64,000 bases of DNA from Caldilineaceae bacterium (lineage in GTDB: Bacteria > Chloroflexota > Anaerolineae > Caldilineales > Caldilineaceae): the NCBI GenBank assembly GCA_019637645.1, contig JAHBVH010000001.1, forward strand, positions 124,001 through 188,000, in the 5' to 3' direction. The translations under genes were made by a program, and so were the position numbers. Below the pieces are notes generated by a model. That model saw nothing but the letters and a program-made list of their open reading frames with translations, was not told the DNA's origin and searched no databases. Within the stretch, counting starts at the first letter, position 1. Each line of letters opens with the position of its first letter. Shown in pieces: positions 18,201-25,586 of the stretch.

Positions 18201-18803
18201 AGGTGGAATGCCAACACCCAGTCTTTGCAAATAGGCATCGCGCAACGCTTTCTGGTCGGCCAGGTGCGCGATGCGCGCCATGGTCAACGTGGCCTGAATG
18301 TCGCTCGTACGGCGCACCAGGAATTCTTCCAACAGGCTTTTGGCGGTATCAAATTGGCCTAGTTGGGTGTAGAGTTCTGCGGCGGTGCTGACGGCGAGGG
18401 CATTACGGGCAAACGCTTGGCTAATATCGGCAATGACATCGCGGGCATGGTCTTCATGACCAAGGGCCAGCAAGGCGCGTGCTTCCATCATCTGGCTGTG
18501 CAGGGTCGTACTCCGCCGTTGGCGGCGCTCCACTGTCATCAGCACTTGTTCAAAATCACCTTGCTGATAATAGGCCGCCGCTTGGTAGTCCAACAAGAAA
18601 AGGAGGGACCCATGGGCCTGACGCAGCATCTCGATCAGCGCCAGTTGTTCGGCTGGGGCTGTCCATTGATGGACATATTCTAGCAATTGATCGCGTAGAT
18701 TAGGGGGGAGGGCGCCCAACAACGAGGGGCTGATCTGCATCTGCGCGAGAAAGCTATTTTCTTGGGACGTAGAGGCGCGCTCTGACATGATTGGGCTATT
18801 CAT
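15231..18803 (-). CDS. recQ: RecQ-family DNA helicase with a long helical N-terminal extension
   Basis: An ATP-dependent 3'-5' DNA helicase of 1190 residues, about twice the usual RecQ length. Residues 1-260 are a helical, TPR-like extension (QGDFEQVLMTVERRQ, ALLALGHEDHARDVI, LYTQLGQFDTAKSLLEEFL). The helicase core has Walker A MPTGAGKS (316-323), DEAH at 416-419 with VSLWGHDFRPDY (Leu where Gln is usual), TATAPP, and motif VI QEVGRAGRDG. A zinc-binding Cys set follows (CRHGYIS ... CEVCDNC). The C-terminus has two HRDC-like domains, about 1000-1075 and 1090-1185. It is a replication or recombination repair enzyme. ATG 18788 is an alternative start. Confidence 0.92.
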   Translation of the reverse strand: MNSPIMSERASTSQENSFLAQMQISPSLLGALPPNLRDQLLEYVHQWTAPAEQLALIEMLRQAHGSLLFLLDYQAAAYYQQGDFEQVLMTVERRQRRSTTLHSQMMEARALLALGHEDHARDVIADISQAFARNALAVSTAAELYTQLGQFDTAKSLLEEFLVRRTSDIQATLTMARIAHLADQKALRDAYLQRLGVGIPPGVTVEQLRHLLALYAVTSNNESARAVETELQRRQAADLTALRQAFAPFTDDDLPAAEIEIRYHRHNGPEAIAVNREEQRSIQLATVRHFGFGTLRSGQIETIATVLRHESILTVMPTGAGKSLCYQLPAMMLPRMTLVISPLIALMKDQVESLPTAARAQATFINSTLTEEELARRMEAVAAGQYKLIYAAPERLRQREFLRALRHAGVDLFVIDEAHCVSLWGHDFRPDYLFIQEARLELGAPTTLAMTATAPPRIRDEILNYISNEGEDTATPLPRPRVMAMDIFRNNLHLSSIQFHNEEEKLEALTQFVQETPGSGIVYVNSRHKSEQLAYQLRQAGIAAEAYHAGLSDRGAVQDRFMNESTRVVVATIAFGMGIDKANIRFIVHFHPSRSLAAYYQEVGRAGRDGKPSQGVLFYSNNDWSNLRRWAKSDEYSIDFLHKVYAAIAAQLDMTAAAQASESAGLPADNQQTDATAPQRLIGPVDIRRLQQVLNTDETTVRVAVSILERADLIDRSFDSPQDLTISLAAKLKAAAEKDRSFTYLRQGLALRPGQSATFKAADIANFMGWPLENVESGLLDWQEKGYLKIKGGRRAMLIELPPQPSTMDQRLQHLLDQSAVMAQRRIDDVIGYATAESCRHGYISAHFGSPPRNRCEVCDNCTGVKPKLPERAALSHLAPDDADIEPMIMDCLISLPKPVGRSGLARILAGSLRAPVTADKARHFGALKALGESNITNYIDDLLEDSRLRQYERQGYSVLAPTTRGRTEADLWLAEHPELAAYAEAQPTEESPESEELPTEGDKYTALQKALWLWRRRCAAEQGQPPYVIMSNELMLRIAETRPQSEEELAVLPGMGAQRLQHYGPTILDLIKLNPLQNGDETLLQTQRTVQAETVATVKQQILEKAPTVSAAVEKKIFMKLQELRQKKAITGRMKPYEVAGNTLLKSIAQRAPTTQDQLEGLLGFRSSAFKEDGERILAIIQDALGAAK

Positions 18804-19359
18804 CCTTCTCTTGATTTAGACCGACTGGACCCAGCGAAACCTATCTGGTGTTGCAAAACCAGACAGGTTGGGGACCGCGTCAGTTCTACTGAAAATACAT
18901 CGAACTGAAAATCTTGTCAATAATAGTAGCATACCTCACCTAGTTTGACGGATATGCTGACCTTTCATATAATCTTCCGAATCAACTTTGTCCCGCCCAA
19001 AAGCACGACTTTTTGAATGGATGTGTGTTTCTATACTCAGACAAAAAGCGCTCATTGCTAGCGGTATTGATGAGCCCAAAATGTACTAATTGCGGCACGG
19101 TTGCCTGAGGGATTTGCCCAACGTGTGTAACAGGTAGTGTCAATGCTGGATGGCCCACCACCATTCTGTTCATAGACATTCTGTACATAGATGGGGAGAG
19201 GTGTTTATCAGCATCGTCTTCAAGGTACCTGTGCCATAAAATTTATCGAGATTGTTGCCCTCACTCGTTGTCTAGCTGTTTTGCCGCTTGGTCTAAGCCG
19301 CGCCCAAACAACGAGCGCGCAGCGAGCGATGTGTCAACCAGGAAAGCGAGAATATTCAA
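18804..19359. other. intergenic region, no supported gene
   Basis: 556 bases between recQ (-) and fabF (+). It contains an imperfect palindrome at 18838-18869 (AACCTATCTGGT / ACCAGACAGGTT), a core-only member of the dispersed palindrome family. A 68-codon minus-strand frame around 18982-19188 has no recognisable homology, and no coding claim is made. Confidence 0.5.
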
Positions 19360-20595
19360 ATGACCCGTGTTTTTGTTACTGGCATGGGCGCACTGACTCC
19401 CATCGGCAATGATGTCCAAACCTTCTGGCACAATTTGCTGGCTGGCAAGAGTGGCGCTACTCCTTTAACTATCTTTGACCCAGGCGATATGCCGTATAAT
19501 ATTGCTTGTGAGGTGAAAGACTTTAAGCCAGAGGACTACATGGATCGCAAAGTCGCGCGCCGCATTGCGCGGGCTACCCAATTTGCGATTGCCGCAACCC
19601 GCCAAGCGTTGGCCGATGCCAAGCTGGTCATTGATGAAAGCAACCGAGACAATATCGGTGTCTTGATGGCGACCGGTGGTGGGGGCATTAACGAAATTGA
19701 ATATGCCACCCAAGAGATGGAAGCGAAAAGCTGGCGCACGGTGGGGCCTTTTGTGGTCCCTGCCGCGATGGCGAATGCCGTCAGCTGTATGGTTTCGATT
19801 GAAACCGGCGCACGTGGGCCGGTGATGACCAGCACCGCGGCCTGTGCCAGCGGCCACTACTCTTTGATCGAAGGGTATCATTTCCTGCAACGCGGCGAAG
19901 CGGATGTGATCATTGCTGGTGGTGCTGAATCAGCCGTTTCCTTGCTGACGATGTCGGCCTTTGGGCGGATGGGGCCGCTCTCTAGCCGTACCGACGATCC
20001 GGAACATGCCTGCCGCCCCTTTTCGGTTGATCGCGATGGCTTTGTCTGTGGCGAAGGCGCTTGTGCGCTTATCTTGGAGACCGAAGAACATGCCCGCGCA
20101 CGTGGCGCAACCATCTATGGCGAAGTGCTGGGGGGGCGTATCACCGGCGACGCCTACCACATTACCGCACCTGATCCTGAGGGTGATGGCGCGGCCCGTG
20201 CCCTTACCGGTGCGGTCAAGAGCGCCAAACTCCAGCCCAAGGACATTGATCTCGTCTTCGCGCATGGCACTGGCACAGTGCTCAACGACGCTGGTGAAGC
20301 CAAAGCGCTCAAACGTGCCTTTGGCGAGCATGTCTATGATATGAAAATCACCAGCATCAAGAGCATGATTGGCCACGCCCTTGGTGCCGCTGGGGCCCAA
20401 TCCGCCGTGGCTGCCATCATGGCCCTGCGCGAAGGGATCATGCCGCCGACCATTAACTATACGCCCGACCCTGAGATCGATATCCCGATTATCGGCAACG
20501 TTGCGAAAAAAGTTGACGGTCACTATGCCATTGTCAATGCCTTTGGCTTTGGCGGCCAGAACGTGGTCGCGGTGCTAGGGAAAGTGGAAGAATAG
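19360..20595 (+). CDS. fabF: beta-ketoacyl-ACP synthase II
   Basis: A 411-residue condensing enzyme of fatty-acid synthesis that elongates acyl-ACP with malonyl-ACP. It begins MTRVFVTGMGALTPIG as FabF proteins do. The catalytic Cys162 is in STAACASG (usually NTACATG), with His302 in AHGTGT, Lys334 in IKSMIGH and His339, matching the C-H-K-H set of E. coli FabF. NAFGFGGQN closes the fold. It stands alone, so the rest of the fab genes lie elsewhere. Because it is monocistronic and the nucleophile motif differs, a role in a special acyl chain cannot be excluded. Confidence 0.93.
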   Translation: MTRVFVTGMGALTPIGNDVQTFWHNLLAGKSGATPLTIFDPGDMPYNIACEVKDFKPEDYMDRKVARRIARATQFAIAATRQALADAKLVIDESNRDNIGVLMATGGGGINEIEYATQEMEAKSWRTVGPFVVPAAMANAVSCMVSIETGARGPVMTSTAACASGHYSLIEGYHFLQRGEADVIIAGGAESAVSLLTMSAFGRMGPLSSRTDDPEHACRPFSVDRDGFVCGEGACALILETEEHARARGATIYGEVLGGRITGDAYHITAPDPEGDGAARALTGAVKSAKLQPKDIDLVFAHGTGTVLNDAGEAKALKRAFGEHVYDMKITSIKSMIGHALGAAGAQSAVAAIMALREGIMPPTINYTPDPEIDIPIIGNVAKKVDGHYAIVNAFGFGGQNVVAVLGKVEE

Positions 20596-20597
20596 TT

Positions 20598-20641
20598 AGG
20601 AGAGAGGAGAGAAGTCAGAACTGACCTCTGTCCTCTCTCCT
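20598..20641. terminator. bidirectional hairpin between fabF and the CoA-disulfide-reductase gene
   Basis: The 11-base outer arms AGGAGAGAGGA / TCCTCTCTCCT enclose a second imperfect stem around GTCAGAACTGAC. It lies between convergent genes, the expected place for a shared terminator. Confidence 0.6.
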
Positions 20642-20663
20642 CTCTCCTCTCTCCTCTCTCCTC
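20631..20663. repeat. heptanucleotide tandem repeat TCCTCTC
   Basis: Nearly five uninterrupted copies of the 7-base unit TCCTCTC between the stops of two convergent genes. The first copy doubles as the arm of the preceding hairpin. Confidence 0.9.
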
Positions 20664-22033
20664 TACTCACTTCCCCGCGCTGCTACATTCGCGCAAACCT
20701 GTACGGGATCATAGGTCGGCGAGTAGGGTGGGGCATAAGAGAGATCGAGCATGCCGAGCGTTTCGACATTCAGGCGGGCGCTGATGGCGGTGGCAATAAT
20801 GTCAATGCGTTTGTTGACACCGGCCTTGCCAACGATCTGCCCACCTAAGATCTGGCCTGTGCTCTTCGTGTAGATAAGCTTTACTTTGATCTTTTCGGCT
20901 CCTGGCCAGTACCCGGCCTTTTCCCACGCGGAAACGACTGTACTCCCTACATCTTCGCCTTGCGCGCCCCATTTGCCACTTTGGATCGCTTGGTGTTCGG
21001 TCACACCAGTGATCGCAAGCGTGTAGTCAAAAATCTTCACGACGGCTGTTCCCATAATCCCCGGAAACTGGCTCGGATTCCCACTCATGTTGTCACCGGC
21101 AATCCGTCCACCTTTGTTGGCTGACGTGGCAAGGGGGATCCAGGCATTTTCGCCCAAGACAAGGTGATAGTGTTCGACACAGTCACCGGCAGCATAGATC
21201 TGCGGGTCACTGGTGCGCATATAGGTATCCACCCAGATCGCGCCCGTCTTCCCCAGTTTCAGCCCGGCGGCTTCTGCCAATTCACGATTGGGCCGTACCC
21301 CAGTTGAGACCAAGACCAAATCGGTTCCGATCTCCTCGCCCGAACTGAGTTGGACATTGAGCTTTGTTCCCTGTTGCGTCACCTGTTCAACCCGCCGATC
21401 GGTATAGAGCTTGATCCCTTTTTCCACCAAATGGCTGGTGACCTCTTCGACCATATCACTGTCAAAAGTTGCCATAATTTGTGGCAATACTTCGATGACC
21501 GTTACCGCCACTCCTCGCGCATGAAGCGCTTCGGCCATTTCCATGGCAATATAGCCACCGCCAATAATGACAGCTTGTTTGGGCGCTTGCTCTTCCAGAT
21601 AGTGAAAAATTTGTTGGGCATCGGGAATGGTGCGCAGGGTAAAGACACCAGGGAGATCGAGACCTGGGAGGGGCGGTTTGACTGCGGATGCGCCGGTGGC
21701 AATCAACAGCTTGGTATAGGGTTGTGTAAAGGTCTCGTCGGTGGCTGAACGGTACACCGTCACCGTTTGTTGGGCTGGGTCGATAGCTGTGACAGTATGC
21801 CCAATCCGGACATCAATGCCACGGCGTTCGCGGGCACGCTCGGGGGTCAGCACGATGAGCTTGCGGTCCGACTCAACGACACCGGCAATCCAATAGGGCA
21901 TACCACAGGCTGAATAACTAATATAGGCGCTACGTTCAAAGACAATCACATCGGCGTCGGGCTGCTCGCGTTTAATCTTACTGGCCGCGCTCATGCCTGC
22001 TGCATCACCGCCGATAATCACATAGGGTACCAT
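20663..22033 (-). CDS. FAD-dependent CoA-disulfide-reductase-family oxidoreductase
   Basis: A 456-residue flavoprotein disulfide reductase of the CoADR/NADH-oxidase group. The FAD dinucleotide motif is IIGGDAAGMSAASKI (residues 6-20). The single redox Cys43 lies in YSACGMPYWI, as in CoA-disulfide reductase. The NAD(P)H motif is VIIGGGYIAMEMAEAL, the second FAD motif is IYAAGDCVE, and the C-terminal dimerisation domain carries the YAPPYSPTYDP segment. Likely activities are reduction of CoA-disulfide or related persulfides with NAD(P)H in the cytoplasm; sequence alone does not separate these. It converges with fabF. Confidence 0.9.
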   Translation of the reverse strand: MVPYVIIGGDAAGMSAASKIKREQPDADVIVFERSAYISYSACGMPYWIAGVVESDRKLIVLTPERARERRGIDVRIGHTVTAIDPAQQTVTVYRSATDETFTQPYTKLLIATGASAVKPPLPGLDLPGVFTLRTIPDAQQIFHYLEEQAPKQAVIIGGGYIAMEMAEALHARGVAVTVIEVLPQIMATFDSDMVEEVTSHLVEKGIKLYTDRRVEQVTQQGTKLNVQLSSGEEIGTDLVLVSTGVRPNRELAEAAGLKLGKTGAIWVDTYMRTSDPQIYAAGDCVEHYHLVLGENAWIPLATSANKGGRIAGDNMSGNPSQFPGIMGTAVVKIFDYTLAITGVTEHQAIQSGKWGAQGEDVGSTVVSAWEKAGYWPGAEKIKVKLIYTKSTGQILGGQIVGKAGVNKRIDIIATAISARLNVETLGMLDLSYAPPYSPTYDPVQVCANVAARGSE

Positions 22034-22113
22034 GGAACTCTCCTTGACCAGAGCGCCGTTTGCTTGGGCTCTCTACGTGCTCTCTCCAATTTGTATTTTC
22101 TCTTGCGTCAGTT

Positions 22114-22142
22114 TTGACAAGTGTACACGCTAATGGTAAGAT
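22114..22142 (+). promoter_or_regulatory. sigma-70-type promoter for tRNA-Asp
   Basis: TTGACA at 22114-22119, a 17-base spacer and TAAGAT at 22137-22142. This is a near-consensus promoter whose start point would give a leader of about 60 bases before the tRNA. Confidence 0.65.
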
Positions 22143-22210
22143 AGGCACTATTGCTAACGCAAATGAAACACCTGCAGAAGTGTCGTATACGCAAGTGTGA
22201 AGTACAGCGA

Positions 22211-22283
22211 GGACTCGTGGTGTAGCGGTTAGCATGCGGCCCTGTCAAGGCCGAGGTCGCGGGTTCAAATCCCGTCGAGTCCG
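22211..22283 (+). tRNA. tRNA-Asp (GTC)
   Basis: A 73-base cloverleaf: acceptor arms GGACTCG / CGAGTCC with discriminator G, D-arm containing TAGCGGTTAGC, anticodon stem CGGCC / GGCCG with loop CTGTCAA (anticodon GTC), and T-loop TTCAAAT. The CCA end is not encoded. Its 3' half is overlapped on the opposite strand by the frame of a decayed recombinase, so the tRNA end is a probable integration site. Confidence 0.97.
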
Positions 22284-22692
22284 CTCGTGGCGAAATTTTC
22301 GCCGGACAGAAATGGGCCAACGGTATATTCCGTTGGCCCATTTGTTTTATGCCCCAGAACCAGATGACAGTTAGACTTCAAGGTCAGCGCTGCGATTTGC
22401 TGACCTTGTACATACACCCGCTCTACAATTTGTTTGACTAAAGCACTTTGGGCATCTGCATCATCTCTACAACTGACTCAATTGGGTTTCAACGTTATCC
22501 ACTAAATCGACTGCTTGTTCTAGATCGTTGGTATCTACGGGTGTGAACTTTTCTAGCTCCTGCTGAATCTCCATTCTTTGCCTGATATCCTGATCCTTGT
22601 CCGTAATAAATCCCATATCCCATTGACGCGTCTGTTTTTGATTGCCTTCATAGCCAAGTTCTCTTGCTCGGCAGCGGTAACTTCTGTCGCGC
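22284..22692 (-). pseudogene. decayed C-terminus of a serine recombinase next to tRNA-Asp
   Basis: The minus strand reads YRCRARELGYEGNQKQTRQW ... EKFTPVDTNDLEQAVDLV, then a stop and a frameshift near 22475, and continues ALVKQIVERVYVQGQQIAAL and HLVLGHKTNGPTEYTVGPF. This matches the zinc-ribbon/coiled-coil end of large serine recombinases, and a second, similar fragment lies at 24 kb. There is no upstream catalytic domain and a stop precedes the fragment, so it is dead. The frame runs on antisense into the 3' half of tRNA-Asp and stops at 22265, as expected if an element had inserted at the tRNA end. The hairpin at about 22309-22340 comes from the coding sequence for TNGPTEYTVGP and need not be a terminator. 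Confidence 0.75.
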
Positions 22693-23016
22693 TATTTTTG
22701 TGTTGTAGGTTATCATGCTTTTGATTCACTCAATTCACTATGCCAAGCCAAGCAAGTTGCTTTGCCCAAATAAACTGAATGCGTTATACTTTAGAACATG
22801 TGTGCGTATCAGGGGCGGCGTGTACAAAAGTCCGCAGCTTTGGCAATCAAGGTTGAGCAGGCAGCGTACTGCGATTTCCCCGCCCATCCGATTACACACC
22901 AATTGCATTAGCTGCCGGCTTATGCATCACAGAGGGTAACTCGTCAGTTTTTGTGTTGATTCACAGCTTGTTGTTTCATCACCTTGTTTGCTCGATTAAG
23001 CCTAGAGGAGGTTCTG
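22693..23016. other. gap without a supported gene
   Basis: Nothing recognisable is seen between the recombinase remnant and the small membrane-protein gene, apart from a good ribosome site (AGAGGAGG) at its right end serving the next gene. Confidence 0.4.
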
Positions 23017-23433
23017 ATGAAGTCGATTCACTGGGGGCGAGCCGTTTTCGGGACTATCGTTGCGGAAGTTGCCATCATTGCAGCGGCCTTTGCTTGGGTT
23101 GCCATCTACAGCTATCTGATCAATCCGGGCCAGCCGATGGCCACTTATGAAGCGTATGCTGTGGTTTCCAGTCCGTGGGTATCCGTCATTGCCGGAATCC
23201 CCATCTTTTATTTTGTCAGCTACTCGATTGCGAGAACATCAGCAACTGCGTTGACACTCTTTGGTCTGTTCCTCCTGATTGACGTATCGTTGCTTTTGCT
23301 CGTCGATACACCGGCAGCACTGCCACTATTACAAATTGCTCTTAGTCACATTTCAAAGCTCGCTGCCAGTTACTTGGGTAGCAAACGAGCCGAAGAGCGC
23401 GCACGTACAGTTCCAGCTATCCAGTCTCGTTAA
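23017..23433 (+). CDS. small polytopic membrane protein, unknown function
   Basis: A 138-residue protein starting at ATG 23017 with AGAGGAGG just upstream. Four hydrophobic segments are visible: GTIVAEVAIIAAAFAWVAIY, SPWVSVIAGIPIFYFVSY, ALTLFGLFLLIDVSLLLL, and a weaker one around LLQIALSHISKLAAS. The tail KRAEERARTVPAIQSR is charged. No family is recognised. It is the only intact frame in a region of gene remnants, which makes it a possible cargo gene. Confidence 0.65.
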   Translation: MKSIHWGRAVFGTIVAEVAIIAAAFAWVAIYSYLINPGQPMATYEAYAVVSSPWVSVIAGIPIFYFVSYSIARTSATALTLFGLFLLIDVSLLLLVDTPAALPLLQIALSHISKLAASYLGSKRAEERARTVPAIQSR

Positions 23434-23568
23434 GGTCTTTAGTGTTAAACGGATTGAAAGTTATTTATTTACCAATGCTAGCCTTCATCACATCCGATAA
23501 AGCGTCCCGCGCGACGAGCGAAAAGTTCCAATCGGTTAATAATGCCCACCTAACAAAGGAGAAATGAC

Positions 23569-23628
23569 ATGGAGAAGCCAGCAAAGAACAAAATATGCCT
23601 TTGGTACGATAGCGATGCCGAAGAATGA
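23569..23628 (+). pseudogene. truncated start of a VOC/PhnB-like gene
   Basis: After AAAGGAG and ATG 23569 the 19 codons read MEKPAKNKICLWYDSDAEE, then TGA. The KICLWYDSDAEE stretch looks like the N-terminus of PhnB-type VOC proteins, where the frame would go on through AxxFY. The similarity stops abruptly, so this is probably a deletion remnant. Confidence 0.45.
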
Positions 23629-23663
23629 TGGTAAGTAGGTAGAGAGAAGGGAGGGTTTCTAAT

Positions 23664-23915
23664 CCCAACATAGGCTATGGATTGCAGACCCTAAAATCTG
23701 CTGCTGGAAAAACCAGAGAGTTTTATCAAATTGGGATCAGTGCAAACACAACAGGTATCTCTGTCTACATCCTAGGTATCAAAGATAAGAATATCTAGCC
23801 CAGACCTATGGGAAAGCACTCGGCAAGGGTCACGGGGTATTGCATTAAGTTCAGAACGTTAAAAGCTATCAACCTTGAGCTACTGGAAGCGGCCATACGA
23901 GATGGGATTGCATAG
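23664..23915 (+). pseudogene. frameshifted DUF1801-like gene remnant
   Basis: Plus-strand pieces read GYGLQTLKSAAGKTREFYQI, GISANTTGISVYILGI, then in a second frame LAQTYGKALGKGH, then in the first frame again TGYCIKFRTLKAINLELLEA ending at TAG 23915. Together they resemble the core and end of DUF1801 (YdhG-like) proteins. The N-terminus is missing and at least two frameshifts are needed, so the gene is not functional. Confidence 0.5.
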
Positions 23916-24079
23916 ACAAACAGCGAACCTAGCGGATAGAAAGAGCATTATTCACTGAGCCCTGGCAAATCGTTTCACGATCCACAAGCTTGTTTTTCCT
24001 ATCGAGCGCTACGATGCGCAACTCTTCCTGATCCAATAATGCTGCAATACAGTGTGCTGATGTTTCCTCTTGCATTCGC

Positions 24080-24352
24080 AAAAATTGGTGGACTCCTCCA
24101 GTATGAATGGGTCAACAGAATACACTGTTGGCCCATTTGTATTATAGGCCATCACCAAGTGACCGTTAGAACGTATTGTCATTGCAACAACCTTCTCTCC
24201 TTTTACATATACACGCTCAACAATCTCTTTAACCAGATTACTTTGCGCTTCTACATCATCCTGACAATCTTTCAAATGCACGGCAAAGTTATTCAGCAAA
24301 CTAACGGTCTGCTCTAAATCATTTGTATCCACTTGAGTGGTGAAAAAGTTGC
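24080..24352 (-). pseudogene. second serine-recombinase C-terminal fragment
   Basis: The minus strand reads TTQVDTNDLEQTVSLLNNF ... NLVKEIVERVYVKGEKVVAM and NGHLVMAYNTNGPTVYSVDP. It is clearly homologous to the fragment beside tRNA-Asp (VDTNDLEQ, IVERVYV and TNGPT are shared). Upstream it breaks into unrelated surface-protein DNA near 24353. No catalytic domain is present. Confidence 0.7.
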
Positions 24353-24756
24353 TTGAGCCAGCGGTCGCGAAACAGCAACTCATGGCACTGGCTGCTCTTG
24401 CTGTCACCGCGGCCAACACCGACACCGCCACCGGCGGCTGTGCTGCTGGGAGCGGGGCCGACACGATCACCCTGTTGGGCAACGTGACCCTGACCGCGGC
24501 CGTCAATGGGTATGACGGGCTGCCTCCGATCACCAGCCTCATCACCATTGAGGGCAGCGGCTTCACCATCGCTCGCGATACCAGCGCACCGGAGTTCCGC
24601 ATTGTAAGTGTGGAGAGCGGCGGCGATCTCACGCTCAACAACATTACCATTTCCGGGGGCCAAACCGCCGTCAACAACGGCGGCGGCATCAGTAACTTTG
24701 GCACGGTAACGCTGAACAACAGCACCCTCTCCGGCAACACTGCCACAATACACTGA
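24353..24756 (+). pseudogene. fragment of a beta-helix surface protein
   Basis: The frame reads DTITLLGNVTLTAAVNGYDG, then TIEGSGFTIARD, GGDLTLNNITISGG, GGGISNFGTVTLNNSTLSGN and stops after TATIH. This is the right-handed parallel beta-helix repeat pattern of large secreted or adhesin-like proteins. There is no signal peptide and both ends abut unrelated sequence, so it is an internal fragment. Confidence 0.6.
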
Positions 24757-25328
24757 GCAGCAAGGCCAGCACAATACTGACCACGCTGCAACAGGGCTCA
24801 CTCGCCTTGAGCCAGATCGTTGCCACTAATAGCGTCACCATTCCGAGCGGCCAACCAGGCCCGTTGCTCTTCCACGTCAATGCCAAAGACAGCGACGGCC
24901 TCGCCACGTTCAACGTGACCGCCGCCTCGATCTTTGCCAACAACAAGGTGCAGCAGATCCAGATCAACAACAACGTCAACGCCAGCAACATCCTGATCAA
25001 CGTCAGTGGCACAAGCGTCAACTGGAGCAATGGCAACAAGGTTGGCAGTTGGCTCACCAGCAGCAATGGCCGCGCCCACACGCTCTGGAATTTCTACCAG
25101 GCGACGACCATCAACCTGGGCAGTCGCAACTTCATGGGGACACTACTGGCACCCTCTGCCACGGTGAGCTTCCAGGGTCAGTTCAATGGTTCGCTGGGGG
25201 CCGCGTCCGTCACGGCCAACGCTGCCATTCAACCACCACTCCTCGCGGGTAATTTCTGTTCGATTGGCGCGGCCAGCGTCCCCGCAGCCCAGAACGAAAC
25301 ACTCTTCCTCCCGCTGATCAACCAATAA
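24753..25328 (+). pseudogene. C-terminal fragment of a choice-of-anchor A family surface protein
   Basis: The frame reads LSSKASTILTTLQQGSLALS, NILINVSGTSVNWSNGNKVG, HTLWNFYQATTINLGSRNF, GTLLAPSATVSFQGQFNG and ends AQNETLFLPLINQ. The middle matches the choice-of-anchor A (collagen-binding-like) domain, and the end carries the Chloroflexota-type LFLPLI tail. The N-terminal part and signal peptide are missing and the fragment is joined out of frame to the beta-helix piece. ATG 24807 could in principle start a short product, but it would lack an export signal. Confidence 0.6.
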
Positions 25329-25345
25329 GCGGCTCATTCACACAT

Positions 25346-25398
25346 AAAAAGACGATAAAGGGGCGTCCGTTTGTTGGACGCCCCTTTATCGTCTTTTT
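25346..25398. terminator. strong bidirectional terminator
   Basis: A 23-base perfect stem (arms beginning AAAAAGACGATAAAGGGG and ending CCCCTTTATCGTCTTTTT) with a seven-base loop GTTTGTT. A-runs and T-runs flank it, so it can work in both directions: for the surface-protein fragment (+) and for the metalloprotease gene (-). Confidence 0.9.
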
Positions 25399-25586
25399 GC
25401 GTGTGATCACAACGTGTTAGTGGCGATGATCAATTCCTCATCTAAGCGGAAAGCGGTGACACTTTGCGGCAAGAGGGGAGGTAGGGTCACAAGCAGACAA
25501 ACAGCGCGCCGCCTTTCTCTGCTTGCCGAGAGCCAGGCGCTAGCGGGTTGCTAGGACCCGGCTCTCGGTGCGCTTACCGCAAACGG

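Noticed and set aside
18982..19188. 68-codon minus-strand frame in the recQ-fabF gap
   Set aside because: No recognisable motif and no ribosome site; possible old remnant but nothing to support it.
22309..22345. Hairpin after tRNA-Asp read as a rho-independent terminator
   Set aside because: The stem falls within the coding sequence for TNGPTEYTVGP of the recombinase remnant, and a similar hairpin occurs in the second fragment, so it is inherited from the coding sequence. It may still work as a terminator by chance.
24319..24801. 160-codon minus-strand frame
   Set aside because: Antisense to the beta-helix fragment; no start and no domain.
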